DNA of 64,000 nucleotides. It comes from Ferrimonas sp. YFM. GTDB taxonomy: Bacteria > Pseudomonadota > Gammaproteobacteria > Enterobacterales > Shewanellaceae. The translations under genes and the position numbers were made by a program. The notes beneath the pieces are model-generated. The model did no database searches and was not told the DNA's origin. It worked only from the letters and a program-made list of their open reading frames with translations. Shown here piece after piece: positions 47,890 through 58,672 of the stretch. The stretch lies in NCBI RefSeq assembly GCF_030296015.1, contig NZ_AP027368.1, forward strand, positions 558,001 to 622,000. Direction: 5' to 3'. Positions within the stretch are counted from its first letter, which is position 1, and every line of letters begins with the position of its first letter.

Positions 47890-50049
47890 ATGAGAGCTTG
47901 GTTAACCGCGGCAGTGGTAGCACTGCCGCTGACGGCGCTTGCCGACGAGGGCATGTGGCAGCCCTATCAAATCCCCTCCCTGGAGGACAAACTGACGAAG
48001 ATGGGCCTGGAGATCGACGCCAAGTCCATGGCGGATCTGGGTGCCTTCCCCATGAACGCCATCATCAACTTCGGTGGCTGTACCGCCTCTTTCGTCTCTC
48101 CCGATGGCCTGGTGGTGACCAACCACCACTGTGGTTATGGCGCCATCCAGTACCACTCCACTCCGGAAGACAACATCCTGGAGAACGGCTTCCTGGCCAA
48201 GACCCGCTCTGAAGAGAAAGAGCCGGTACCTGGCTACAAGATCTGGGCCACCGAGTCCATGGTCGACGTCACCGACAAGGTGTTGTCCGGCACCAAGTCG
48301 GCCAAGAACGGCGAGGAGTACTACAACACCATCGAGAACAACACCAAAGCCCTGGTGGCCGAGTGTGAAGTGAGCGATGACTACCGTTGTGACGTGTACA
48401 ACTTCCACCGCGGCGCCCAGTACTTCCTGATCAAGGAGCTGGAGATCCGTGACGTGCGTCTGGTGTACACCCCCTCCATGTCCGTGGGCAAGTACGGCGG
48501 CGACATCGACAACTGGATGTGGCCCCGTCACACCGGCGACTACTCCTTCTTCCGCGCTTACGTGGGTAAAGACGGTCGTCCCGCTGACTACAGCGAAGAG
48601 AACGTGCCCTTCCAGCCCGAGCGTTTCCTCAAGGTTTCTGCCAAGGGTGTTGAGAACGGTGACTTCGTGATGGTGGCGGGCTACCCAGGCCGCACCAACC
48701 GCTACCGCACCGCCGAAGAGGTTCAGACCTACTTCGAAGCGATCTACCCCAAGTCCAAGGTGGCTCGTGAGGAGATCATCGACCTGATCAAGGCGACCTC
48801 TGCCGAAGGCAGCGACGCCCGCATCAAGTACGAGAGCACCCTGGCCAGCCTGGCTAACTACGCCAAAAACTTCCAGTCCATGATCGAGGGCTATGCCAAG
48901 ACCGGCATCCTGGCCAAGAAGATGGGCGAAGAGAAGGCACTGCTGGATTGGATCAACAGCGACAGCAAGCGTGCCAAGCAGTATGGCGACGTAATCAACC
49001 AGCTGAACGCGCTGATCGAAGAGGATCACGCCCACCTGGATCGCGACATCATCCTGGGTTACCTGCGCTACAACCAGATGACCAGCATCGCTGCCCGTCT
49101 GTATCGCCTGTCCCAGGAAAAGCAGAAGCCTGATCTGGAGCGCGAGCCTGGCTATCAGGAGCGTGACTGGGATGGCATCAAGGCCGCCATGCAGCGTGTA
49201 GACCGTCGTTACGACGTCGAGGTGGACAAGGCTATCCTGGCCCTGCAACTGGGCAAGTACGCTCAGCTGCCCGCGTCCGAGCACCTGGAAGATCTGGACC
49301 GTGTATTTGGCCTGACCGGCAAGTTCGACGCCGACGCGCTGAAGAGCAAGCTGGACTCCATGTACGCCACCACCGACCTGGGCAAGGCGGACACCCGCCT
49401 GGCGTGGCTGGACAAGACTCCTGAAGAGTTCCAGGCCAGCAACGACCCCTTCATCCGCTACGCCGTCGCCACTTACGACGCCAAGATGAAGCGTGAGAAG
49501 GAAGCCAAGGACCTGTCCGGTCGCCTGCTGCAGGTTCGCCCTGACTACATGAACGCCATCATCGCCTACAACGAGAGCCTGGGTCTGCCGGTTTACGCCG
49601 ACGCCAACTCCAGCCTGCGTCTGACCTTCGGCACCGTGGTGCCTTACTCTCCGCAGGATGGCCTGGTCGCCGTACCTTTCACCACCCTGGAAGGCCTGGC
49701 CGCCAAGGCAACCGGTGAAGCGCCTTTCCACGCCTCTGAGAAGCAACTTCAGCTGATCAAGGACAAGGTCTACGGCCCCTACAAGCAGGAGTCCCTGGGC
49801 AGCGTGCCGGTGAACTTCCTGACCAACCTGGATTCCACAGGTGGTAACTCCGGCTCCCCAACCATGAACGGTCGTGGCGAGCTGGTGGGTCTGCTGTTTG
49901 ACGGTGTGTATGAGTCCATCACCGCCGACTGGAGCTACAACAACGACCTGAGCCGTTCCATTCACGTGGACAGCCGCTACATGCTGTGGGTGATGAAGTA
50001 CCTGGACGGTGCCGACAACCTGCTGGAAGAGATGGAAGTGGTTGAGTAA
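47890..50049 (+). CDS. S46-family dipeptidyl-peptidase (DPP7-like)
   Basis: A 719-residue exported peptidase with signal peptide MRAWLTAAVVALPLTALA. Triad: His in VVTNHHCGYGAI, Asp in GGDIDNWMWPRHTGDY, Ser in DSTGGNSGSPTMNG. In this family Gly versus Arg near FD-G/R separates DPP7 from DPP11; here LLFDGVYESI has Gly, pointing to DPP7-like cleavage of hydrophobic P1. Codon use is strongly biased to GAC/CTG/GGT-type codons, suggesting high expression. Periplasmic peptide use as nutrient is likely. Start behind AGAAGGAAACAGCA. Confidence 0.93.
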   Translation: MRAWLTAAVVALPLTALADEGMWQPYQIPSLEDKLTKMGLEIDAKSMADLGAFPMNAIINFGGCTASFVSPDGLVVTNHHCGYGAIQYHSTPEDNILENGFLAKTRSEEKEPVPGYKIWATESMVDVTDKVLSGTKSAKNGEEYYNTIENNTKALVAECEVSDDYRCDVYNFHRGAQYFLIKELEIRDVRLVYTPSMSVGKYGGDIDNWMWPRHTGDYSFFRAYVGKDGRPADYSEENVPFQPERFLKVSAKGVENGDFVMVAGYPGRTNRYRTAEEVQTYFEAIYPKSKVAREEIIDLIKATSAEGSDARIKYESTLASLANYAKNFQSMIEGYAKTGILAKKMGEEKALLDWINSDSKRAKQYGDVINQLNALIEEDHAHLDRDIILGYLRYNQMTSIAARLYRLSQEKQKPDLEREPGYQERDWDGIKAAMQRVDRRYDVEVDKAILALQLGKYAQLPASEHLEDLDRVFGLTGKFDADALKSKLDSMYATTDLGKADTRLAWLDKTPEEFQASNDPFIRYAVATYDAKMKREKEAKDLSGRLLQVRPDYMNAIIAYNESLGLPVYADANSSLRLTFGTVVPYSPQDGLVAVPFTTLEGLAAKATGEAPFHASEKQLQLIKDKVYGPYKQESLGSVPVNFLTNLDSTGGNSGSPTMNGRGELVGLLFDGVYESITADWSYNNDLSRSIHVDSRYMLWVMKYLDGADNLLEEMEVVE

Positions 50050-50064
50050 ACCCGCCTCTCCTTG

Positions 50065-50094
50065 AAAAACGCCCCGCTTTGCGGGGCGTTTTTG
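50065..50094 (+). terminator. Terminator after S46 peptidase
   Basis: Stem AAAACGCCCCGC / GCGGGGCGTTTT with TTT loop and T-run. Confidence 0.93.
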
Positions 50095-50177
50095 TTGGTG
50101 GGGTAGGAAGAGAAGCGGGAAAGGGTGGATTACATCTTGCCAAGGCATATGGGAATTTCATAAGCTAAGTGTCTGAC

Positions 50178-50252
50178 GCGGCTATCGTATAATGGCCATT
50201 ACCCGAGCTTCCCAAGCTCGTGATGAGGGTTCGATTCCCTCTAGCCGCTCCA
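50178..50252 (+). tRNA. tRNA-Gly (anticodon CCC)
   Basis: Acceptor arms GCGGCTA (50178-50184) and TAGCCGC (50242-50248), discriminator T and encoded CCA (50250-50252). Anticodon arm GAGC-TTCCCAA-GCTC with CCC at 50211-50213; T-arm GAGGG-TTCGATT-CCCTC. Followed by a strong terminator. Confidence 0.95.
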
Positions 50253-50262
50253 AGATTCCCGT

Positions 50263-50291
50263 AAAAAACCGGCTCAATGAGCCGGTTTTTT
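50263..50291. terminator. Bidirectional terminator between tRNA-Gly and apbE
   Basis: Stem AACCGGCTC / GAGCCGGTT, AAT loop, flanked by A6 and T6, so it works in both directions. Confidence 0.92.
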
Positions 50292-50303
50292 AGTTTCTGT
50301 GTT

Positions 50304-51329
50304 TTACTTTTCATCCAGAATCTTCTGCAGTGCCGGACTGAAGCGACTGACCGGGCCCGTGGGGCCGCGCTCCACCAGCATCACCGCCAGGTCCAGCTCT
50401 CTGGCCAGAGAGAGGGCTTTGGCCGGAGTCAGCACCATCATGGCGGTGGCGTAGCCATCGGCGACGGCGCAGCTGGGGTGGAGCACGGTCACCGACAGGG
50501 GGCCGGAGGTGGCCGGAAAACCGGTGCGCGGGTCGATGATGTGTCCCAGGGTCTGGCCCTGGGCCTGTATTGCGGTGACGTAGTTGCCCGAGGTGGCCAT
50601 GGCCATGTCGGTCAGTGGCACTACCTGCTGAAACTCCAGGCTCAGTTTTTCGGGACGGGTGACCGCCACCTGCCAGCGCCTTCCCTGGGGCGAGTGGCCC
50701 CGACTGCGAAGCTCACCGCCCACTTCCACCAGGAAGTGCCTGATGTCCATCTGCATCATGGCCTCGGCGATGAGATCCACCCCATAGCCTTTGGCAATGG
50801 CAGAGGGGTTGAGCTCCAATCCCTGAATGGTCTTGATGAACCTGCCCTCTCTTAGCTGAAATCCTTCCATGCCGGTCCTGCTGCGTACCCGCTCCAGTTG
50901 TCCCAGGGTTTTATGACTCAAGTCCCTGGGGCGCACTCCAAATCCCCAGAACTCGATGACCGGGCCCAAGGTGATGTCCAGGGCACCATCCGTCTGTCTG
51001 TGTATGCGCTTGGCCAGGCTCAGCACCCGCACCGTCTCTTTCGATACGCCAATGGACTGGCCAACCGGTGCGCGGTTGAGGGCGACAACTTCGGAGTCTT
51101 GGCGAAACACCGACAGGGTGTTGTTGATTCTCTCCAGCTGGCGCTCGACCCGGTGCAGCACCTGGGCCGGATTTTGTTCCGGACTCTGCTGTTGCCAGCG
51201 GATGCTGTAGCTGGTGCCCATGGTATTGCCATGCAGCTGACGCACAGGGCTGCTGGCGGATGCACTGAGGCTCAGCAGCATCAACACCAGCCAAAGGGGA
51301 GTGAGCAGAGAGTGAGAAGATGGGGTCAT
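50304..51329 (-). CDS. apbE: FAD:protein FMN transferase
   Basis: A 341-residue periplasmic flavin transferase with signal peptide (LLTPLWLVLMLLSLSASAS). It attaches FMN covalently to Ser/Thr of target proteins. Marks: GNTMGTSYSIRW, ALDITLGPVIEFWGFG, LNPSAIAKGYGVDLIAEAM, EVGGELRSRGHSPQGRRW and IIDPRTGFPATSG near the metal site. Start 51329 is behind CTGGAGGCCAAC. The upstream gene encodes a protein with the flavinylation motif DGISGAT, its evident target. Confidence 0.93.
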   Translation of the reverse strand: MTPSSHSLLTPLWLVLMLLSLSASASSPVRQLHGNTMGTSYSIRWQQQSPEQNPAQVLHRVERQLERINNTLSVFRQDSEVVALNRAPVGQSIGVSKETVRVLSLAKRIHRQTDGALDITLGPVIEFWGFGVRPRDLSHKTLGQLERVRSRTGMEGFQLREGRFIKTIQGLELNPSAIAKGYGVDLIAEAMMQMDIRHFLVEVGGELRSRGHSPQGRRWQVAVTRPEKLSLEFQQVVPLTDMAMATSGNYVTAIQAQGQTLGHIIDPRTGFPATSGPLSVTVLHPSCAVADGYATAMMVLTPAKALSLARELDLAVMLVERGPTGPVSRFSPALQKILDEK

Positions 51330-51389
51330 GTTGGCCTCCAGAAAAAAGCCGGCCGCAAGGGCCGGCAACAAGGGGCGGAATCCTTCCCC

Positions 51390-53141
<1,752 letters not shown>

Positions 53142-53157
53142 TCAGTAGTCCTCTCGA

Positions 53158-53904
53158 TCAGAAGCTGAAGCCAACGGCCAGGCCGTACTCGATGCCATCG
53201 TTGGGCGTGGCCCCCCAGCTGTCGAACTGGGTCAGATGCAGCTTGGTGTAGACGCCATCTCCCAGGCTGGTTTTCAGGGTGGTGATGATCTGGTGGCCGT
53301 AGCTGTCGTAGCCCAGGGTGCTCTGGTGCTCGTCGTCCCGGCCGAACTGACCCTCGTAGTTGATGCTGAGGGAGTGTTTGAGGCCCAGGAACTGCAGCGG
53401 ATAGCGCGCATTGATCACCGCGGCGCCCCCGGTCAGGCCGTCGAAGCTGGCGTTGGTGGGGCTGAAGGAGGCGGCGGAGTAGTTCACCCCCAATCCGGCA
53501 TTAATGAACAGCTGGCCATATTTACGGTTGGTGGTGAAACCCAGGTAGAGGTTGTCCTCCATCACGGTGCGGTTGGAGGAGAGGAAGTTCTGCAACCACC
53601 AGTTGTAGGCGGAGTCGCCAATCTGTTTGTCGACGATGGCCAGGGATTTAACCGTCAGTTTGCCGTCGGCGCCATGTTGGGCGTCTTTGACTTCACCGGG
53701 GTTTTCCAGTTTCACGTAGGCGAACAGGGTGCCCCAGTCTGCTTTGTTGAAATGGCTCAGCTTCAGAAACGGCTGGTCATAGGCGCCGCGATTATCATCC
53801 TTGGTGTCTGAGGTGTAGGCCTTGTAGCCGATGTCCAAAGAGGTGGCGGAGAGGGCCGGGGTGGCAACCAGGGCGATGGTTGCCGCCAGGAGTTTGAGTT
53901 TCAT
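53158..53904 (-). CDS. OmpK/Tsx-family outer-membrane channel
   Basis: A 248-residue beta-barrel with signal peptide (MKLKLLAATIALVATPALSA) and terminal Phe (YGLAVGFSF). Strand-rich text such as NWWLQNFLSSNRTVMEDNLYLGF and ending DSWGATPNDGIEYG fits the OmpK/nucleoside-specific channel family. It begins the urdA-apbE operon (16 bases before urdA), so it may admit urocanate or another substrate. Upstream, TGTGA-N6-TCGCG (53961-53976) is a weak CRP-like site. Confidence 0.82.
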   Translation of the reverse strand: MKLKLLAATIALVATPALSATSLDIGYKAYTSDTKDDNRGAYDQPFLKLSHFNKADWGTLFAYVKLENPGEVKDAQHGADGKLTVKSLAIVDKQIGDSAYNWWLQNFLSSNRTVMEDNLYLGFTTNRKYGQLFINAGLGVNYSAASFSPTNASFDGLTGGAAVINARYPLQFLGLKHSLSINYEGQFGRDDEHQSTLGYDSYGHQIITTLKTSLGDGVYTKLHLTQFDSWGATPNDGIEYGLAVGFSF

Positions 53905-54166
53905 AATAAGTGTCCCCTTATAATTGACGGAGACAGAATAACTATTGGCTCAGGGATTAATGTGAGTTGGTTCGCGCTGATTTTTAAGTGAAATATAACT
54001 CTGTGGCTTTAGGAAGTAATGGAAAAAGGTTTATAAATTTCACCTGGATGCTGTGGGGTAATTAACACAATCGGCCGAACTTTAGAGGTCTTTTCCCCGA
54101 CAGATAAACTCAATGTCAAATGCGCGTCAAAACATCCGATGGCTTCGACATTATTTTCACCAAAAT

Positions 54167-54198
54167 AAAAAATGGCGACCGGGTAGGCCGCCATTTTT
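54167..54198 (-). terminator. Terminator after histidine kinase gene
   Basis: Stem AAAAATGGCG / CGCCATTTTT with 11-base loop, T-run on the minus strand. Confidence 0.8.
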
Positions 54199-54201
54199 CT
54201 G

Positions 54202-55413
54202 CTAGGACTGTATCTGCAGTCTGGCGCAAAAATGCCCCTGCTCCCTCGATGTATTGAACTGCCATCCCAGCTGTTTGGCCAATCGCCTGACCAGCATCAG
54301 TCCCAGGCCAAAACCGCTGTGATTGTCTTCGCTGGTGGGATTGCTGATGGTTATCGACTCCCCCTGCTGGCGAATCACCACTCCCTGGGCACCGTGTTCC
54401 ATGGCGTTGCGGATCAGGTTATTGAGCATGATGGCCAGGGGCTCTTTCAGAAGCCGGAGCCGGGTGTCGTCCCTTTCGATGTCGATGTGCGTCAGATAGC
54501 CCTGAGCCTGACGTTGGCCTGAAACCACCTCTTCCAGCAGCTGCCCAAGCTCGACCTCCTCCTCATCAAGGGGGCTGCACTCCTCATTGGTGAGCCACAG
54601 CAGGGTCTCGGTGATCGATTTCATCTGGGCTGTGGCCTGACTGGCGTGCAGGGTGGGGCCGCTGAGCTGCCCCTGCTGGAGGTTGAGGATCTCAAAGGAG
54701 GATTGGCAGATGGCGATGGGGGTGCGCAGCTCGTGGCTGGCAAAGCGAAGGAAACTGAGTTCCCTCTGCTGTGCCTCCTGAAGTTTTTTCAGGGAGTTAT
54801 CCAGGGCGTCCACGATGGACTGCAGTTCGGCGTAGCACTGTTTGGGGAAGCTGAATGGCTTCATGTTCTGCCAGTCGTGCTGTTTGATGGCGCGGCTGAT
54901 CTGGTGCACCGGGGTGATCACCTGGTTTTGCATGTAGAACGCCAGGCTGGCGACCACGAAGAAGGTCATGGTGATCAGCAGCAGTATGGCGGTCATGTTT
55001 TTGGGGGCGAACACCAGGTCGTGGGTGGCGTCGTACCTGAGCCAGATGAAGTAGGTCTGGCCATCGCTGCCCTGGTAATTCATCAGGGCATCGATGTAGG
55101 CACCGTCATCGTGATGATGGAGTACCCCCTGCTCTGGCATCGGTCGCTTGTTGTCGTTGAGTTGTTTCGCCAGTTCCGGAACCTCTGACCAGCGCCGGTA
55201 GACCCTGAGGTTCTGTGTTTCATAGGGCTGGTCAGTCAGCTGAAACCACTGCTGCGCGGCCTGCCCGGCGTTGGTCATGGTGATCTCATGCATGGAAAAC
55301 ATGCCGGTGCACATCATGCACAGGGGGATGATGCTGTTGATGGCCAGGGTCAGAACCAGAAACCCGATGCCATAGAGCTGATAGGTGCGCTTGAGGCTGA
55401 GCTTACGCGCCAT
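54202..55413 (-). CDS. Membrane sensor histidine kinase
   Basis: A 403-residue kinase: TM1 ~14-38, periplasmic sensor ~40-138, TM2 ~140-161, HAMP-like linker, phospho-accepting His227 in RFASHELRTPIAI, N-box NNLIRNAMEHGA and G-box GFGLGLMLV. Between them the usual DxGxG is replaced by TISNPTSEDNHSG, as in some QseC/PhoQ-like kinases. It overlaps the response regulator by 11 bases. Last gene of the LuxR - regulator - kinase operon, ahead of a terminator. Confidence 0.9.
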   Translation of the reverse strand: MARKLSLKRTYQLYGIGFLVLTLAINSIIPLCMMCTGMFSMHEITMTNAGQAAQQWFQLTDQPYETQNLRVYRRWSEVPELAKQLNDNKRPMPEQGVLHHHDDGAYIDALMNYQGSDGQTYFIWLRYDATHDLVFAPKNMTAILLLITMTFFVVASLAFYMQNQVITPVHQISRAIKQHDWQNMKPFSFPKQCYAELQSIVDALDNSLKKLQEAQQRELSFLRFASHELRTPIAICQSSFEILNLQQGQLSGPTLHASQATAQMKSITETLLWLTNEECSPLDEEEVELGQLLEEVVSGQRQAQGYLTHIDIERDDTRLRLLKEPLAIMLNNLIRNAMEHGAQGVVIRQQGESITISNPTSEDNHSGFGLGLMLVRRLAKQLGWQFNTSREQGHFCARLQIQS

Positions 55414-56077
55414 CTGTGGTGCTCCTCAGGCTGAGTCCGACACCTCTGACGGTGTGCAGCAACTTGGTCTCGAAGGGTTTGTCTACCACCCGGCGCAACA
55501 GGTGCAGATGACTGCGCAGGCTGTCGCTGTCCGGCGGACTGTCTGGCCACAGGGTGCGCTCTATCTCTTCACGCTCGACGATCTCCGGGCTGCGCCTGGC
55601 CAGCAGAGAGAGAATCTGCCAGCCAGTTTTGGAAAGATTCAGGGGTTGGCCCTGGCGGTGGGCGCTGTGGCGGGCAAAGTCGATCTCCAGGTCACCGAGT
55701 TTGAGTGTCTTGGGGGCCGGGCGCCTCTGGGAGATCACCTTCAGCCTGGCCACCAGCTCCTCCATGGCGAAGGGCTTGACCAGGTAGTCGTCGGCACCGG
55801 CATCGAAGCCGTCGAGCCTGTCGTTGAGGCTGCCCCGGGCCGTCAGCATGATTACCGGCGTATTGATGCACTGCTGCTGCCAGCGCCGGCAGGCGGTGAC
55901 GCCATCGCCATCCGGCAGGTTCAGATCCAGGATGATGGCATCGAAGTGGTGGTGAGACAGGCGTTGTTCTGCCCGCTCCAGGGTGTCGGCAAAATCACAC
56001 TCTATCTCCCTAAGTTCCAGATAATGTAGGATGTTTTTTGCCAATAGGTGATTGTCTTCGACCAGGAGTACCAACAT
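55403..56077 (-). CDS. OmpR-family response regulator
   Basis: A 224-residue regulator with receiver domain (phospho-Asp51 in IILDLNLPDGDG; LTAR and YLVKPF switch residues) and winged-HTH (~125-220; SRSLRSHLHLLRRVVDKPF-type recognition). The partner kinase overlaps it by 11 bases. It begins 3 bases after the LuxR-type gene. Target unknown; urdA operon and the downstream genes are candidates only by position. Confidence 0.9.
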   Translation of the reverse strand: MLVLLVEDNHLLAKNILHYLELREIECDFADTLERAEQRLSHHHFDAIILDLNLPDGDGVTACRRWQQQCINTPVIMLTARGSLNDRLDGFDAGADDYLVKPFAMEELVARLKVISQRRPAPKTLKLGDLEIDFARHSAHRQGQPLNLSKTGWQILSLLARRSPEIVEREEIERTLWPDSPPDSDSLRSHLHLLRRVVDKPFETKLLHTVRGVGLSLRSTTDGA

Positions 56078-56080
56078 ATT

Positions 56081-56836
56081 TCAGAACAACTCAAATTGGT
56101 GGGCGATATGAATCAGGTTGGCTCGATTGGCCGCCCCAAGCTTATTTCTCAACGACTCCATATGATATTCCACTCCTCGAGCGGTAATGTGGAGCCGCTC
56201 GGCAATTTCGTGATTATGAAATCCCAGTGCCGCCATTTTCAGCACTTCGATGGCGGTCGGATTAAATAACCGGCTTTGCCGATAGGGGTTAAACGAGGTG
56301 CGATGACTGTCCAACAGCAGAGCCTGCCCCTGCCTGAGGGTTTGCTCCAACTCCTCTTTTGTCGTCGAGTCCCTTTGCTGGGTGCTGAGCAGGATGAAGC
56401 GTCCACTCCAGGCACTCAGGCCAAAACTGGGCAGTGGCCAGCTCAGTACCGAGGTGACATCGTGGTTGAGGAAGAGCCGGGCTGCCTGAGGGGCAACAGC
56501 GGGATCCAAGCAGTAGCGATGAGGGGAGGAGAGATCCAGACTTTGTTCGAAGTTTGGGTCCTGGCGCGCCACCCGGGACAGGTAGAGGCGTTGCAGGCTC
56601 TGAACCTGGCTGGAGGACGCCAGAGTCGCCACCGGACGACGTAGGGCTGCCGGGGTAAACAGCTGGCTTCGGCAGGGGGCGTTATAATTTTGCCTGGCAT
56701 GATGGGGAATCCCCTGATACCAGAATCCGGAGAAGCCCAATGGCAGAATCATGGCTCTGAGGTGCTGACGGAGCTGGTCCAGGCTGGGCGGCATCGGGCG
56801 CTCCTGCCGCTGGGCAGGAGTTTGGACGGCGTGCAT
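56081..56836 (-). CDS. LuxR-type HTH regulator
   Basis: A 251-residue protein with an N-terminal sensor-like domain (~10-170, not recognised in detail, roughly the size of an autoinducer-binding domain) and a C-terminal GerE/LuxR HTH (FNPTAIEVLKMAALGFHNHEIAERLHITARGVEYHMESLRNKLGAANRANLIHIA). The ATG at 56836 behind GGGGGAAGATC is chosen. No luxI gene is nearby, so it may be an orphan or non-quorum sensor. It precedes a two-component pair with a 3-base gap, so the three are one operon. Confidence 0.78.
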   Translation of the reverse strand: MHAVQTPAQRQERPMPPSLDQLRQHLRAMILPLGFSGFWYQGIPHHARQNYNAPCRSQLFTPAALRRPVATLASSSQVQSLQRLYLSRVARQDPNFEQSLDLSSPHRYCLDPAVAPQAARLFLNHDVTSVLSWPLPSFGLSAWSGRFILLSTQQRDSTTKEELEQTLRQGQALLLDSHRTSFNPYRQSRLFNPTAIEVLKMAALGFHNHEIAERLHITARGVEYHMESLRNKLGAANRANLIHIAHQFELF

Positions 56837-57032
56837 GATCTTCCCCCTTTCACTGTGATTGATCACAGACTCTACGACTTGAGGTGTCGCTGGAAAAGCG
56901 GTGTAAACCGGAAGCGATAGCACCTCGGCAAAAGCGAAAATCCGGGTGAGAAAGTCAGTTTTTTTGACGAGATTTTGATGTTGGCTGCGCTAGCATGGTG
57001 AAGCCCTTGCACCTCGCACAGGGGAAGAAAAT

Positions 57033-57056
57033 GGCCGTCCGATGGGCGGCCTTTTT
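57033..57056 (-). terminator. Hairpin overlapping the stop of the double-HTH LysR gene
   Basis: GGCCGTCC (57033-57040) and GGGCGGCC (57044-57051) with a 3-base loop. On the minus strand it follows TAAAAA and is followed by ATTTTC. A near-identical hairpin lies at 60929-60956. Confidence 0.6.
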
Positions 57057-58269
57057 ATTGGTGTGCTTCCAGTATGTAGTTTTCCAGGCAGCGTTGCAGC
57101 CAGGGCGGCGTGGCCAACCTTCCCTGGGCGTCCTGCTTCAGCCACAGATAGGTACTGGGGGGGCTGAAATGATCCAGCACCTGTTTGTCTTGCTGGTAAC
57201 CCATCTTTTGCGTCCTAAGTCCCTTGAACTGCTCCAGATAGTCGACGGCAGAGCGGATGCCGACAATGATCACTCCTTCGCTGTTCAGCAGCAGGTGGGC
57301 CGCGCAGCCGAGGTCGGGAACCGTGGCCAGTTCATCCTGCAGTTTTCCTCTGGAGCGGGCGTAACAGGCCAGGGGGGACTGGTTGTCAGGGAAGGGCAGG
57401 GAAGCCAGTTTCACCAGGGGGTATCTGATCAGCTGCTCAGGGCAGGGATTCTCCCAAACCGGGTGGTCTTCTTTGGCTACCAGGTAGCCGGCTCGAATCT
57501 GGATCACCTTCTTCGTGTATATCCCATCTCGCGCAGCTGGCTCGAAGGCGATTACCGCGTCGGCTTCATTGCTGATCAGTCGCTGGGCGCTCTCCTTGTT
57601 CCAGTACTCCATCTTCAGGGTCAGCTGGGTCTGGTGGCGTTTGGCAGCCTGGTGCAACGCCAGGGGCAAAGACATGGCGATCTGAGGGACGGTGATGATG
57701 GTCAGGCTAGCGCTGCTTCCATCTTGCAGGGCCTCTCCGGTTCCGCAGGCTTCTTCGGCCAACATCACCAGTTGGCGCATCAGGGGATAGAGGTGGTGAG
57801 CCGCCTCTGTGGGCTGCATACCCCCCTGTTGGCGGTTGAACAGCGGGTCTTTCAGGGCCAGCCTCAGCCCCTTGAGCTTGCGGTTGAGCTTGGATGTGGT
57901 CATCTCCAGCTGCTCTGCCAGCTGGGCGATGCCTTTGCCATTGTAGAGCTGGCAGAAGAGATCCAGGCTGGAGAGGCTGAGTTTAAGCAGGTTGTCTGCC
58001 AGGCTGGTAAAGCTGGGATGTTGTTGCCAAAGCTGCTGCATTCGCTTGAATACCGGATAGAGCTGTTCGGCTACCTGACTGCGTTCAAAACCTGGCTGGC
58101 GCCTGATGAACAGGGGGTCGTCCAGGCAGTCTCTCAATGAGTTCAGTCCCCGGCTGATGGCCGCCGGTGTGGTTGCCAGGGTGGTGGCCACCTCCTTGGC
58201 GTTGAGGCGCTCATACACTTCCACGAAGAGGTTTATCTGGAAGAGGGTGCAGTGTTGCAACTTGTTCAC
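57055..58269 (-). CDS. LysR-type regulator with two tandem winged-HTH domains
   Basis: A 404-residue protein, ~100 longer than usual LysR. Residues 11-75 form one HTH (LFVEVYERLNAKEVATTLATT ... DPLFIRRQPGFERSQ) and residues 102-165 a second HTH of the same design (LFCQLYNGKGIAQLAEQLEMT ... DPLFNRQQGGMQPTE). Each ends in the LysR dimer helix (EQLYPVFKRM; HHLYPLMRQL). A full effector domain follows (~185-400). This looks like internal duplication rather than a frameshift. It is divergent from decaheme 2 (403 bases), so it is its likely regulator. Confidence 0.85.
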   Translation of the reverse strand: MNKLQHCTLFQINLFVEVYERLNAKEVATTLATTPAAISRGLNSLRDCLDDPLFIRRQPGFERSQVAEQLYPVFKRMQQLWQQHPSFTSLADNLLKLSLSSLDLFCQLYNGKGIAQLAEQLEMTTSKLNRKLKGLRLALKDPLFNRQQGGMQPTEAAHHLYPLMRQLVMLAEEACGTGEALQDGSSASLTIITVPQIAMSLPLALHQAAKRHQTQLTLKMEYWNKESAQRLISNEADAVIAFEPAARDGIYTKKVIQIRAGYLVAKEDHPVWENPCPEQLIRYPLVKLASLPFPDNQSPLACYARSRGKLQDELATVPDLGCAAHLLLNSEGVIIVGIRSAVDYLEQFKGLRTQKMGYQQDKQVLDHFSPPSTYLWLKQDAQGRLATPPWLQRCLENYILEAHQ

Positions 58270-58672
58270 GGTTCCGATCCCTGAGTAAGACTCGAGCTAA
58301 TCTACCCAGCTTCAAGAAGGTTGGCGATTGTCACCTGTTCGAAAATGAGCCTCCCTCACTGTCGCCATCGTGTTTCGTGATCCCGTCCACGTCCGAACCT
58401 GACATTCGAGGCGATTCCGAGAATTGCAAATGCCGACTTTGGTTAATTCGCAAAATCAAACTTGGTGAAAGCTCCGAAAAATATTGAAAAAGCCGAGGTG
58501 TTTGCCTGAAACCTTCATGTCTGCCGGCCCGGGGCCTCTGCTCCAGGGCGCCCCGTAGCGAAATCCTCTTTTTGCGTCGCTCTGCTCAAGGGTGATGGCG
58601 GTCAATTCCCGGAGTGGTCCGGATACCTACCATGGCTGCGACCACAGTGATGATGGTTTTACGGAGATGATA
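58270..58672. other. Divergent control region, LysR / decaheme 2
   Basis: 403 bases. It includes an AT-rich centre (AATTCGCAAAATCAAAC near 58445; AAAAATATTGAAAAAG near 58480), a GC-rich inverted stretch (GGCCCGGGGCC near 58530), and the ribosome-binding GGAG at 58663-58666. Operator half-sites for the LysR protein are expected but not assigned. Confidence 0.4.

Noticed and set aside
57055-58269. Frameshift fusion of two LysR genes
   Set aside because: The frame is continuous, the second HTH has no separate start with a ribosome-binding site, and only one effector domain is present.
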